64,000 nt of DNA from Sabellastarte sp. h YS-2021 (GCA_964017235.1 OZ024933.1:5211962-5275961); one strand, 5' to 3'. Shown: positions 1 to 11,955, counted from the stretch's first letter. Translations and numbers: made by a program. The notes: generated from the letters alone by a model not told the origin.

Positions 1-826
1 CCTTCCTGTATATTTCATCTTGTTTAAATGTGGATTATGTATTGCACATATGAATATTAGATATGAGTAGATACTTTTTGACGTTTTGATTAAACTTCCA
101 CATGTTGCAATAGAATATAGAACCTGGAAAATTGAATGACAGTAATGAATTAAAGAGCTCCATCCTGCAAACTCTGTCTTTACTAATGACATAATTAATA
201 AATATAAGTCGCTCATGCAAACAGTTGCCTATTGCAAACACTTGCTACAGTTACATTTGATTTGTTACTTAAAGCTTCTCTTACATCCCATCATACATGT
301 ATACACACATAAGTGTGCTGCAAATATTAACGTAGCTGATAGTGGGGTATAAGAGATTTGCACATGCATACAAGCTACAATCACCCAAAGAGAATGTCAC
401 TACTTGACTAACCAAGCACAGACTGTGGCTAGCTATAAGCTGCACAGTGGGTTTATATACATGCAAGGCAAACCCTTTAAGTAAATGGTTAGGACCTGCA
501 ACACTACCAAGGAGAATGCACATGCACAAGTCTCTCGTAAATTATCCTTGAGATATGGATGTATTGCTATACATTACTATACTGCATGTGCTTGTCAAGT
601 TTCAATGTGGGGTCTCTTCGACCTTGATATTTTGTCATATAATTGCAAAGGTAGCTTAAGTGTTCCTTGGAAATCAGCCAATTATTCTCTGTAACCAGGA
701 CGTACGTGTACATACGATGGGATGTAAGGGAGGCTTTAGTTCTTGTTTTACACCATGGCTAGAATGTTTGTATCAGTTATATTATGGTGGGTAGCTGGTG
801 TAATCTTATGGTCAATGGTTAGGCCA
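1..826. other. No gene recognised
   Basis: Several short open frames occur on both strands, but none has a recognisable domain, coiled coil or signal peptide. Base composition is AT-rich like the rest of the window. I see no clear repeat until the terminal inverted repeat that starts at 827. Confidence 0.5.
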
Positions 827-1374
827 GGGACCAGATTCACAAAACGTCTCAAGTCTCAAATCGGAAATTTTGGTCTCAAATCTAAGACTCTTCTCAGATT
901 TGGTCTCAAATCTAAGACTGTCTAAATCTACAGTCACAAAACAAAATGAAAATAGTGAAATACGACATATTATTTAACTTGTAACACAAAATATGAATAT
1001 ACATTAAGAATTTGTACAAAACCAACAGTAAACATTTACATTACAAATTAACATGAGTGGCTTGTTTTGCTGTTATAATCCGTTCTTTTGAATGCCAGTA
1101 CAAATTAGAGTAAAAGGACAATGTTTTGCTTGATTGAAAATATTCTAAAATGTGAGTAGAAATGGTAGAGTGATAAAATAAAAATGCTCATACTTTCCAC
1201 TAATCTCAACAAAATGTTACATCAGTATTGATTGGTCCAGACTCAAATCCTGGTTGAGATTTTGGTCTCAGCTGAGATTCCTTTCGTGAATCTCAACATA
1301 GCAGAATCTCAGCTGGCACAAAAATCTCAGCTGAGATTTGGCTAAAACTTGAGACCTTTGGTGAATCTGGCCCC
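827..1374. mobile_element. MITE-like inverted-repeat element, family 1, copy 1
   Basis: The left end reads GGGACCAGATTCAC and the right end, reverse-complemented, reads GGGGCCAGATTCACC, both followed by a run of GTCTCAAG / TCTCAAATC words. The right half repeats the palindrome CTCAGCTGAG. The AT-rich core matches, in the opposite orientation, the core of the element at 37907-38555, so these are two copies of one non-autonomous DNA transposon family of about 550-650 bp. No coding capacity is visible. I could not define a target-site duplication. Confidence 0.75.
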
Positions 1375-1498
1375 GGAAATTCAACTCTTATCTCATAGTT
1401 TGTAGGCGAGTGTGTTATCAGAGTGTTACTAGAGTCCCTACAGTTACAGGATAGACTATATTTTGCAATTGTGGCACCAAAAAAATGATAGTGAGACC

Positions 1499-4400
1499 CA
1501 GACCAGGGGCCAGCACTTTGAAAAGTATTTATATGTGAATATTAATACATTCCATTCCCATGAATACAATATGACTGCGAATACAAGAACTTCAAAAGTT
1601 TTCAAATACAAATACTTTTGAAAAGTAGATGAATACATTTATGAACCTATAATTATCATTTTTATAATTGTTACTTTTTGACTAAAACAGAAAAAAATGA
1701 AAACACGATTAAGTAAATGATAGTTCAGACTTCGTCGCTTTGTATTTAACAGCAGTTCATTTTTATTGCTGCAAGATGTGAATCTTGGATTTGATAAACA
1801 TAAGCCTTTCAAAAGTGAACTTTGAAAAGGAGCATCTTTGTGGCCATTTCTGGAAATGTTTATAATAGGATTACTACTACCATAAGGTGTCCTAATTTTC
1901 TCTATGAATACTGATATATGACAAATCAAACCAGTATTTAAGCACATCTTACTTTATCTGTTATTGTAACAAATGACAGAAACACCTCAAATGATTCATG
2001 TAGCTTAGTGTTTACAATTTCATAATATTCTGTATATTGTAAAAACCAGCATGAAAAGAAACATGTGATATAATTCATCAAAACGATGTAACATAACAAT
2101 ACTTAGAGACAGTCAATCACCAACATTCCCTCATTTACAAAGCTAGTGCATGGATGTAGTAAATTACATAACTTAATACATTTTATACATGTCATATATC
2201 CGTATATTATAATTTTGTATTCTGGAAATAAACCCTAGAATAATACTCCAAAACAGGAAAATGGCTTTAAAAATAACTGGAACTGAAATTTAGACTCTAT
2301 CTATTCCAAGGTTAATTTGATGGCTTTTTGGGGAATTGAGGGCTTTTTCCCACAGATCTAAAAATAGAGTGAGGGCTTTTCTCCACATGTTGCAAAACTG
2401 GCTATAAGGTTTTCTCCATAGGAGAAATTTTAGGGTTTTTTTCCTGAGGACTTTTCAAGTAAGAACTTTTCTCCATCTGGCATTCATACTTATATAATTT
2501 TCGATGTGATAATAAATGTTTAAAATAATAATGTCAAATACTATTAGTCCTGGTAAGCAATTCTTTTTTTGTCAAAATACATGTTGTACCTATCTTTTTA
2601 CGTCAGTACTTTTTGTCCAAATACTTTTTATTTGTACCCCGTTTTAAATACACAAAGTAATGAATTTATGACAATTGAGAACTAACAGAGCAACTTAAAA
2701 TCCAATAACACTTTTTGCTCCAATAGGTTAATGTCATTATTGTATAGCATTTACTGGTCAAAAGTATATATGAAATATATGTTGCTAGTTCTCAAAGCAC
2801 AAATGCAGCAGATTTTCATATTCAAAGCCAAAATTTGTCAAAACAGAGTAATAAAAAAACAAATTAAGAAAAAATGAAAATAATATTAAATATATTCATA
2901 AACTATTTTTGCATATGAATACTTTTGAAATGAATTTGAATTCGATTATTATTACAAATATGAATATGATTATGCAGAAAAGTGTATTCAAATACTTATG
3001 AATATGAATGTTGGAGCCCAACTTAGGAGTCAGCCCATCTTAAGATGGGCTATAGCCCAACTTAGGATTCTAAGTTGGGTAGCCCATGTTAAGATGGGCT
3101 AGCCCATCTAAAGATGGGCTAGAACATATCAGCCCAACTTAAGATAATAAAATTTCAGAAACAATTTTTACTCTTGCTATAATAAGAAATGTTTTAGTAT
3201 GTGCAAATGAAAGGAAATTATATAACATTATTATGAAAAATATGACATTATCATTGGTCTCCTTGAGTGTCCCTTGTTTAGAAGAATTTTTGCCTATAAA
3301 TTCTTTTTTTATTTTGAAAAAAAATATGTTGAATTTTATCAAAGCTCAACAGTCTTTAATTACAGAAACTAAATGAATTGTGTTTCCTGAACCCTGAGAA
3401 GCATTACAATATTCCTTTGATGTTGATTTGTTTGTCTATATTGGGATGATTTCTTAATTGGGTTTGTGCCTATTGTTTCAACATTCTATTGATGTTGATT
3501 TGTTTCGCTTGGGGTGGGTGAAGTGCACAATAGGAAAACCTCAATCATAAAGTGAAACAAATCATCATCAAAGTAATATCAAAACACAAAGAGGCTTAAT
3601 CCTATCAAACCTTTATGGGGGACAACCCATATGTGATTTTATGGGTGAGTCATATTATAAAATTTAGCAAAGTTTTATAAACAGGACTTTAATTTCACAA
3701 AATATGCAAATTACCTTTTTAAAATTACACTAATTATTACTAAAATGTAATTTAATCAAACAAGTTAATCTTATGTATTTGGTTAAACAGCAGTAATTGT
3801 CTACTTAAGAACCTAGCTTTGCTTTTAACAATTATGATTATGTTACTTGTTTTCCTTAAAAATGTAAAAATACCTTAAAAGAATCGTACAACAATACCTA
3901 TTTAATCCCGTCAGTTAGTCACTCAAGCATAAGTGAAACAAATCAAGCTCAAAAGTAATACTGGGACAAAAGGTAAATCTTAACACTAATCCAGTTAACA
4001 AGTCACACACATAGTTAAACAAATCAACTTAAAAAGAGTCTTGAAACAATAAATAATCACAATGTAATCCAGTTGCCTAATCATTCCCCAGAAGTAAAAC
4101 AATTAAGCTCAAAGGAGTGGTTAAACAATAGACATCTTGTCAGCTATAAGTTGGGCTAATACCTGTAAGCAAATATTTAGGAAGGATAAGAAAAAAAGAA
4201 ATTTTAAATAACAATAGCAATTCACAATCATAGGCTGTTTAATTAAAATTGTAGTACTGAAATAAACTGGTTGATTAAACAGTCCATGAAATATGACAAT
4301 ACTTTGCTAATATATATGTCAATTCATCTTAAAATAAGCTATGGACATTCTATCTAAAAGGATAATATTAAATTTTAGATTCAAAAACATTCTTAAATTT

Positions 4401-4523
4401 TATTATCCTAAGTTGGGCTAATATGTTCTAGGCTAAGCCCATCCTAAGTTGGGCTATAGCCCATCTTAAGTTGCTCTGACTCCTAAGTTGGGCTCCAACA
4501 TGAATACGAATACCCCAGGTCTG
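1499..4523. mobile_element. hAT-like non-autonomous transposon with 8-bp TSD (contains a nested element)
   Basis: The element is bracketed by perfect 8-bp direct repeats GTGAGACC at 1491-1498 and 4524-4531. Its ends are CAGACCAGGGG on the left and CAGACCTGGGG (reverse complement of the right end), 10 of 11 bases matching. Subterminal words such as GAATAC and TACTTTTGAA recur at 1520-1640 and 2880-3010. An 8-bp TSD with short CAG-type ends is what hAT elements make. The short frames inside (for example 1639-1947 on the minus strand) do not resemble a transposase to me. Without the inner insertion at 3009-4500 the element would be about 1.5 kb. Confidence 0.7.
3009..4500. mobile_element. Long-TIR transposon (Mutator-like TSD) nested in the hAT-like element
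   Basis: Both ends begin TGTTGGAGCCCAACTTAGG when read inward. Imperfect inverted repeats extend for roughly 120-150 bp and are built of repeated AGCCCAACTTA and TTAAGATGGGCT blocks. Flanks are TGAATATGAA (2999-3008) and TGAATACGAA (4501-4510), a 9-of-10 match consistent with the 9-11 bp duplications of Mutator-like elements. The flank is itself made of GAATA words, so that duplication is less certain. The interior carries degenerate copies of an AAACAAATCA-containing unit in both orientations (about 3420-4110). No transposase is visible. Confidence 0.7.
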
Positions 4524-4531
4524 GTGAGACC

Positions 4532-5448
4532 AGGATTAAAGACATAACTGGGTTAGATCCTATTTACTATTCATGTGAAATTCAGGCACTCAAAATGCTA
4601 GCATTGATCAAAGTGTTCATTTGTCTTGATGAAGAAATAATTTATTTGTCTTTATATACACAATAAAGTTTTTGCGTGCATCTATTTGCAATGAATTAAC
4701 TAGTCTGTATATTAAGTGGTGTCCATCCATAATCAAACAATCTAAAAACTCACTTTTTGTTCAAAAAATTAATTAGTACCAAGACATATCTTGTCTGGTC
4801 TTTATTGAGCATTAATATTAACTAAGTTCCAAACAAACTCACCAAATAACACAATATATAAGTAAATTATGGTTGCCAAACACTTGTGTACATATTTTTA
4901 AAAATATTGGAGCCTTTAGCAATGTAAATACATTGCAATCAAAGGACGGAAACTACATCTCAAAACTGGTGGAGAATGTTATGTCAGTGACCAAGTTTTG
5001 GTATCTAATCACAAGCTATCACTTATGTGTGGGTTTGATTCAAAGAAGCAACAATACTGACCATCAGTCCCAATATTAAAACACCAACTTTGACCTTTGA
5101 TCACACAGAAATTGTTCAATATTTTCTGCTATCATGGACTGGATCCACCACGGAGTAACCTGTCTTTCCTGTAGCCATGCCAAAATCTCTCTCCATCCAA
5201 ATATGTTTTATTCTGTCTTTCTGTGTCTCCACTAGAGTTAATTGTATACTGTGACATTAATTTAATGTAAGCTGCAATAGTTTGTCTCCCCATTCGTGAG
5301 TTTTTTCTGCCACAAAACTGTAGCTAGATATGTTTATTTGGGTTTCACATGACGTACAGCCTGCCCCAGTTTCTACGAATCACTTATTTTTTTGTCTCCG
5401 GACTTTCATGAATTGTGGCACAGCGTAATGACTATTTATCTGTTCACT
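4532..5448. other. No gene recognised
   Basis: A 68-codon open frame at 4873-5079 has no recognisable features. The stretch TTTGTCTCCGGACTTTC near 5392 resembles a stretch near 59400, hinting at a dispersed repeat that leads into the 5S-like block. Confidence 0.4.
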
Positions 5449-5522
5449 GAAGTTAAGCGGCAATGGGCTATGTTAGTACTTGGATGGGTGACAATCTGAG
5501 TTCTAGCAGCACTATGGGATGT
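5449..5522 (+). pseudogene. 5S rRNA-like fragment (5S-derived repeat)
   Basis: The block contains GAAGTTAAGCGGCAATGGGC and TTAGTACTTGGATGGGTGAC, which match the middle of metazoan 5S rRNA, including the internal RNA polymerase III promoter boxes. The 5' third of 5S rRNA is not visible. Downstream the match decays. A second copy on the minus strand at 36229-36290 shares departures from canonical 5S (GGCRATGGGCTA in place of the usual central arm). A mobile 5S-derived family therefore seems likelier than two independent decayed rRNA genes. Confidence 0.65.
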
Positions 5523-5950
5523 GTTTGGCTTGGAATTTCTTTGCGTCACCGGACTTTTGTAGATTCTAGTGCACTACTCGTGTCTCTGATGGCTTTCCGA
5601 TCGCTCTAGGGAACCAAAGTACCTTTGGGACTTGTTCTCATGTAGTCTATATTGACCAGAGATATTGCCTTTCAACATAGCATGTCTAGTTTTTATATTG
5701 TGTGACACAAACAAAATTAATAATAATAAAAATAATAAGTAGCACTTGGAAAGTGCATATTTTAGACGAGGTCGGACACCTCCAATACTGCTCATGAATG
5801 TAATGATAAAAATCCTTTAATCCTTGATGTTATCCAAACAGTGATCCAGATCACCGTCACAGTCTAATAATCTAGTCAGAGTTATTTAACAAACACACAC
5901 TTCCAATTATATAACTTCTTTGGCAGAGATAATTAACAACAATAATTAAC

Positions 5951-5982
5951 AACAATAATAATATTAATGTTAATATTATTAT
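5951..5982. repeat. Near-perfect AT palindrome
   Basis: AATAATAATATTAA, a 2-base TG centre, then TTAATATTATTATT form 14-bp perfect inverted arms. It sits next to repeated AATTAACAACAAT words about 200 bp upstream of the exon 1 of C1q copy A. It may simply be AT-rich microsatellite sequence. Confidence 0.6.
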
Positions 5983-6179
5983 TATTTCTGCTTTTGTGCT
6001 AATTTCTTTCAATCAAATTATAGCAATTTTTTTCAAAATATTGTTTCTTAAATTTTAAATACATGTATTTATCAATTGATACCTTAGGGACATTGTCTAT
6101 GTAATGGAACACTGTACATACTGTGCTCTGCATTTCCCATAGAAAGCTTCTTTACCTGTGTGTTGGTAACATGATGAAA

Positions 6180-6316
6180 ATGGAATTCTCAGCTTTGTTA
6201 CAGATTTTTTGCTGGGATAGTTATTACAACAGAAGGGTCTGCTGCTACTCTTAACAGCACTGAGATTATGGAAGAAGAAATAGATCCTCTCAAAACAGAA
6301 ATGATAGCAATAAAAG
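6180..6316 (+). pseudogene. C1q-family exon 1 (signal peptide), copy A, frameshifted
   Basis: This is the paralogue of the 136-nt first exons at 42188 and 63413, but it is 137 nt long. It begins ATGGAATTCTCAGC; further in-frame ATGs lie at 6171 and 6174. A six-T run at 6205-6210 has one T too many compared with the reading frame of the paralogues. Translation therefore leaves the signal-peptide frame, and the rest of the exon (SAATLNST..., then EEEIDPLKTEM) is in another frame. It ends AAAAG before a GTAATA donor at 6317. The upstream 80 bp resemble those of the exon at 63413, including TTGGTAAC just before the start. The extra T could be an assembly error; if real, this copy cannot make a secreted protein from this start. 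Confidence 0.75.
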
Positions 6317-6899
6317 GTAATAATACTTTTCTTAAGCAAAATATTATTAGCTGGATTACATTCTGTCTTGGGAGTGTCAGTTCTCTGATGTTTAAATATA
6401 TAGAAAATCATCATTTGAATCTTATTCACGGAGTTCAACCAAGATTGTCCATACATATAGAAATTCTGTATCTGTGGAATTTTTACAAGGCATTATTCTT
6501 GGCTTATCAGCTTGGACTCATGAGAGTTAACTCCTAGGTAAATTGCAAATCTGTATTAGTTTCTCAAGGAGAAACTTTCCATTAGTTAAAATTATTTGTA
6601 ACAAATAATGATGAATAGGTGAACTTTTCTTGCTAAAATTTTTTACTTTATGTGAATGGGTTGTTCTAATCCTTTTCATGTCGTTAGACCTGTAAAAAAT
6701 CTGGAATTAACGTGAGCCTTAATGCCCTCTGAATGCACCTCCAACGTATGTGCCACCCTAATCAATTACCAACAAATAGTCAAAAGAGCACTCAGCCAAA
6801 GCTGAGTGGTTACTTCAAAATGTTGCTGCAATGTACTGATAACTCGCTGCATTGCACGATTTCATCTGCACATCTTTTGTATTGATTCAAAATTTGGCC

Positions 6900-7560
6900 A
6901 ACTCAAAGTAACTATTGCTCAGGCATGGAATGAGTTACAGGTATGTAATGTTACAGCTTCCCAAAAATAGGTGAATAAAGTATTTCAACGGAATACTGTA
7001 AATGAAACAGTTTTCAAGTCACAAGTGATTTACTCAACAGAGAGAACCTCATAGTGGCTAATGCTCAGCTATGCAATGATCCACAGGTCTATAATTTAAC
7101 AATGTTACAGCTGACCCAAAAGTAGGTGAATAACCTATTTCAACAAAATACTCTAAATGCCATGGTTTCCAAGTTACAAGTGATTTACTCAATAAGAGAA
7201 CCTTAAAGTAGCTAGTTCTCATCTACAGAATGAGCTACAGGTCCGCAATTTTATTATGTTATATGTGATCCAAAAGTAGGTGAATCACATATTTCAGCAA
7301 AGTGCAATAGTTTTAAAGTTACAAGCAATTTACTCAACAGCGAGAATCTAAAAGGAGCTATTGTTCAGCTATGGAATGAGCTACAGGTCTGCAACTTCAT
7401 TACGTCATAACTTACCACCAACATATGTAAATAATGTATTCAAAGAAAGTCACTATGCAATAAAAAGAAATTTGACATGTTTTAATTTTAAAATTTGCTG
7501 CAAATCAGAAAGTAGCTATTACTCACTTAGCTAATGTAGCAGAGCTCTAAACTGTGTAAC
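6900..7560. repeat. Tandem array of about 150-bp units, five degenerate copies
   Basis: The phrase GGAATGAGCTACAGGT recurs in variant form near 6930, 7075, 7230, 7375 and 7540, a spacing of about 146-155 bp. Other shared phrases are AAAAGTAGGTGAATA and AAGTTACAAGTGATTTACTC. The array lies in intron 1 of copy A. No open frame runs through it. Confidence 0.8.
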
Positions 7561-9599
7561 ATCTTACCGATAACATGCTACCGATTTTGTCAAACTTCGG
7601 TCCTTCTCTAGTCTGGCCAATGGCAATGCTATAGGAAAATTAATGAGAATTCTATCTCCAAAATTGTGACCCAGAACATGCTAACAAACAAATTAACATA
7701 TATACAAACAAACAAACCAACTATCCAACATTCTTCGAAATCGAAACAGCTTGAAGTAATTAATTCACTACAGTATCCTTTGGGACGAGGGCACTAATAA
7801 TTGCCACTTCAAATCTTTATATATTATGCCTAGATACAGAGCAAAGGTTTACAGAACTTACAGGCTAATTATTCATTGATACATTAGTGTGGTACATTAT
7901 ATGATTCAACGTTTTACATACATCACAACAACTCTCATATGTAACTAATTCAACACACAATTTTACACAATAGCTTGTGCCAGCTCAAATGTTCCACCTG
8001 AAGTTACTGAATCTCTACTGACTGAATCAACACCCCAAACTCACGAAACTGGGAAAGTCCTGAAAACATACACTGCCATTACTTTAGTAACCAAGGGCTG
8101 TATTTCCAAATTGGGATCAAATTCAAGTTGGGCCAAAATTTAGTTCAAGTTTAGCATAAACAGATATGAGTTTGAGCTGATTTTTGGCTCAACTGGTGTT
8201 TGATCCACTTTGTGAGTGCCCAACCCTGGGCTACAAGTACAAGTATTGTCTATAACAACCAATTGTATATAGAAATATTCCAATTTTTGCCAAGTTAAGG
8301 TGTTTTACTGAGTGACGACACCAAGGAGTTGGTTGAGCGGAATGATTTAGTTTTATCATTGTACAGAACAATGAATTTATTGTCCAGGAGTCTATAATCT
8401 TACAGACATAGTTTACAGAAAAATAAAAACAGAAAACTTTTATAGATTATGTTTTTGTAATTGCCCTGCCTTCTGTCTATTGGTTTATCCATGCACAACT
8501 GAAAAACTATAAAATTAATCAATATCATATTATGTCTATCCATTGTCCTATCTTCAAAAATGATCTACATCCAGACTGTACGATAGTTTTCACATTTTAC
8601 AAGAATATTTACTGTGTAAATTTAATGCTGTTAATCATACAGGAGTATTATTTTTGGAAAATGGTTTGGTTGGATTCCCCCAGTCGTTGTTTTGAGGATA
8701 CCTATTTCTGAGGCCGGTTATTATTATTTCTGAAACTTCTTCAGCACAGATTTGTGTCTTCAATTGAATCACTGAAAAGCAGTAATTTAATATCACAATT
8801 TTGTATATTAAAAATGCAAATAGAAACACATTACATTATTCTATTGATGCAGCAATATTTACATCACATATTTGCCTCATATCCAGTAAGAATAAAACAT
8901 GCTAAAAGCATACTAGAAATGTCAAGTATATCAACTCATGCAGAGTCTGTCTCGCTCTCTTGATCTGCTAAGCTATGACTATCACTGAACATGACTAAAA
9001 GACTGACTGTCTGACGGATATTTGAAAATAAAACTTCACATAAAATAAATAAATTCAAAATTAAGAACTATAAAATTTTGAACAAAAAAACAATTTTGAA
9101 CAAATATGGATGTCAATAGGCAATAACTAAAATCCATAGTATCTGCAGCATATTTATTAAATATTGTCTACATGAATCATTCAAATATATACCCAACTGA
9201 TATCTCAGTTACTCCCACATATTATGAGGTAACCAATCAAAGTGATTAAAACAACACAAGAGAAATTCCCAGTGGATATTACATCTATTACAATAAAAAA
9301 GTTGAAAATAAAAAAGAAGCCACAATGATATAAGTCCCATCATGCCATGTGAATAATGAAGTTTAAAGAGGCATAACATTATCATAGGAGGTGACATAGG
9401 TTGATACCACAAAGGAGTTAGAATTGGGGTGAGATACCTTACCTAAAACAATATCAGAATATTAGCCAAACTTGGAGAGATTCAGGCAAGAGAATTAAGT
9501 AATTAGTGTACCCAAGATATATGTTTAGAAAATGGATCCATTTAACGAGAGAAATAAAAAATCCTACAGTATGGCAATATATTAAATTATATTTTGTAG
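7561..9599. other. Intron of C1q copy A; no gene recognised
   Basis: No coding features. A possible small inverted-repeat element lies at about 8096-8231: TTGGGATCAAATTC near the left, and GTTTGATCCACTTTG near the right. The stretch 9385-9510 is homologous to 23836-23970 and, in part, to 52571-52640. All three lie just upstream of a stalk exon, so this is conserved paralogous intron sequence. Confidence 0.55.
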
Positions 9600-10050
9600 A
9601 TTGTTTGAAAGCAGAGCAGGGGCGGATTCACATTGAGTAAGGTGGGGGTTCACATCAGACATATTATATCTAAGGGGGTCGGGGGCATGCCCCCCGGGAA
9701 AAAAAATAATTTTTGGTAAAAATATAGTGCATTTCCTCTAAATTTAACACCACTCTCAAGAAATAATTTTGTACTTTGGGTTGAACCCCTTTACATTATT
9801 TTTCAAGGGGGGGGGGGGGGGGGGGGTCCAACCCCCTGACCCCCCTGGATCCGCTAGTGCAGAGGGAATTATAACAAATATAGCTTACAACAGGCTGAGA
9901 ACCAAATTGACACACTTAATGAACAGATAGAGAATATGAAAATCCAGATTTCTGATATTAACACAAAATTCGAGGATATGAAATCTCATGTGAGCCAACT
10001 TCATGCAAAGAATCATCAGTTAGAATCCCATCTGGTGATTTTGAATAACG
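9600..10050 (+). pseudogene. C1q-family exon 2 (coiled-coil stalk), copy A, disrupted by a transposon
   Basis: The exon follows a TTTTGTAG acceptor (AG at 9598-9599). Its first 17 nt resemble the start of the intact exon at 53049 (ATTGTTT). A 242-bp element then interrupts it at 9617-9858, with GCAGAG repeated on both sides. After the element a heptad-patterned stalk resumes, with stretches such as NEQIENMKIQISDI and KFEDMKSHVSQLHAKN. It ends TTGAATAACG at 10050, before GTTTAC, as in the paralogues. Removing the element and one GCAGAG leaves 203 nt, not a multiple of three, so the exon is also frameshifted. Confidence 0.8.
9617..9858. mobile_element. Short TIR element inserted in a coiled-coil exon
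   Basis: The left end is CAGGGGCGGATTCA and the right end, reverse-complemented, is CACTAGCGGATCCAGG. Flanking GCAGAG (9611-9616 and 9859-9864) is a 6-bp direct repeat; if the site is 8 bp, the outer two bases differ. The interior has a G run at about 9808-9826 and CCCCCTGACCCCCC. This end sequence is typical of short non-autonomous DNA elements, possibly hAT-like. There is no open frame. Confidence 0.75.
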
Positions 10051-10247
10051 GTTTACCAAATGTTACACATTAAACATTTTGTTAATTTTCTGTACTTGTG
10101 ATCTGAAATACTTTACAAAGAGAGTTCAAATATTTTAAAAAGAGAGTTCCAGCCTTGCAACAGCTATAGCTATACATTATGACAAGTTTTGGCATGTTGG
10201 CATTAGCTGGAAGTGAACACGTAACCATAGAGGCAGTATTATAGTTA

Positions 10248-10449
10248 TTTATCTATTTGGAGTTTTACGTCATGATGGGTAGTTGGAAGGGCAGAGGAAA
10301 CCAGTACATAAAGTTGGTCAAGGTTCTGTACTGTAAACTGCAATGGCAAGCAACTACCAGTTTCCCCACTTGAGGGAGAGCCGAGAACCAAACCCCGACA
10401 TCAGAGGTGGGAGGCAAGAGTGTTACCACTCTGCCACCATGGCCCCCAT
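10248..10449 (-). mobile_element. tRNA-derived SINE
   Basis: Read on the minus strand it starts with a tRNA-like head (GGTGGCAGAGTGGTAACACT as A box) and ends in the TAAAACTCC...AAATA tail. Imperfect direct repeats GGCAGTATTATAGTTA (10232-10247) and GGCAGGATTATATTAA (10450-10465) look like its target-site duplication. It is a diverged copy of the family seen best at 61501-61981. Confidence 0.8.
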
Positions 10450-10495
10450 GGCAGGATTATATTAATATATTATATTAACTGATAAGATAAAGCGT

Positions 10496-11671
10496 ATGTA
10501 TATTACACAAGATTATCAGGATGCTGGACTTAAAATGGTTAACTTGGAAAAATTTATTGATAGATTATTAAAAACTCAGAAGGGTGATTACCATACTCTG
10601 TTTGAGACAACTATATCACCCATATCAAAGTTTTTTAAACTAGGTTCTGGATGGGCAAAGTTACTAATACAAAAAACCTCAAACATTTTCTGGAAAGAAG
10701 TTTTCCTATCATGGGTTAAATTTATGGACATTCAAACTATAAATGAAAATGGAGATAATTTAAGTTCACCTTTGTGGTATAATCCACTAATTTCAGAGCA
10801 AGAAGTTTATTTTCCATCATGGTTTAACAAAGGTGTTACAGTGGGAGATATTGTTGATAACAGAGGGGCTGTTTTGGAGCAAAAGGATATACAGAAAAAG
10901 TTTAACCTTTTAAATGTAAACTTTCTTGAATACCATCGTGTCAAAACTTTGGTAAATAATTTTGTAAAGATGTATAAAAATGAGGACATGTTTACTTACC
11001 CCCAACCATGTATTTTAAAAACTTTATCTGATCTTCATTTTAATACAGCTGGGACAAAAGGCATTTATAATAAACTTAACAAAGTCAATATTGAAAAACA
11101 TTTTCAAAGAAAATGGCATCAAGATATTGGCATAATTCTTGATACAACTGCCTGGCAACAAAAATTTAGAATCTGTTTCAAAAGAATTCATGATCCATAT
11201 TATAAGTGGTTTCAGTACAGAATTCTCCATAGAATTTTGGGAACTCAAAAGTCATTATACCAGATGCAAATATCTGATTCATCAAACTGTCTACTGTGTA
11301 AGAGTAACCAAGAAACTATAATTCATCTATTTTTTCAATGCCCTAAATCAATACATCTTTGGAATCAACTAGAAAATGTTATACATGAAAAAGCCTCCTT
11401 TCATATTAAGTTTAATCCTGACGATATTTCATTAGGATATTCTAATCGAAATTCAAATTCAGTGGCATTAAACACATTAATCATGGTTACAAAAAGTTAC
11501 ATATTTTCGAATTCCAGAAAAGGACTAGAACTGAAAATGGAGGATTTGCTCATGTTACAAAAGAGGATTTATAGCAAGCAGAAATTAGTTGCAAATCTGA
11601 AAATGGAAAATGTTAGATTTGAGAAATGTTGGTATCAAATGCAAAAAATATTTATTTATGACAACAACTGA
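10496..11671 (+). pseudogene. 5'-truncated L1/Tx1-like LINE, C-terminal end of ORF2
   Basis: A 391-codon open frame encodes the region after the reverse transcriptase of an L1-type non-LTR retrotransposon. No YADD catalytic box is present, so only the C-terminal part survives. Near residues 258-290 there is a zinc-binding pattern, CLLCKS...HLFFQCP...LW, as in the zf-RVT domain found at the C-terminus of L1-like ORF2 proteins. The ATG is simply the first Met in the surviving frame. The 3' end carries TATCAAAATAAAAAAAAAA near 11920-11950, a probable A-rich retrotransposon tail. The long uninterrupted frame suggests a fairly recent insertion, but it cannot encode an active enzyme. Confidence 0.75.
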
Positions 11672-11955
11672 TACTATTCCACTTCTTTGTAACCCCTTCA
11701 TATTGTTGTATGTGGTATTATAAATATAATAGTAAATATAGATTGGTTTCAGGTAAATAAGTATGTTGTTGTTATAATTGTAATTAAAAATTGAGATACA
11801 GTCACATATATGTTAAATACTTTATTTTTAAATTTTTATAAGCCTAATTGTAGTACAGTGCCATTTCCCTGCCAGAGTGTACACAGTAACCTTTGTAATG
11901 GCAGTGTGATCTGTATCAAAATAAAAAAAAAATCTTAACAAAAAAAAAGTGATAT
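11672..11955 (+). mobile_element. 3' UTR and A-rich tail of the L1-like LINE
   Basis: Non-coding sequence follows the stop, ending in two A-runs around 11921-11948. This is the expected 3' end of a target-primed insertion. I did not identify a matching target-site duplication. Confidence 0.55.

Noticed and set aside
5449..5522. Functional 5S rRNA gene
   Set aside because: Only the central and 3' parts are present, the central arm differs, and there is no T-run terminator at the right place.
6268..6537. 89-codon gene starting MEEEIDPLKTEM
   Set aside because: The first 16 codons belong to exon 1 of C1q copy A; the rest is intron read-through after the GTAATA donor.
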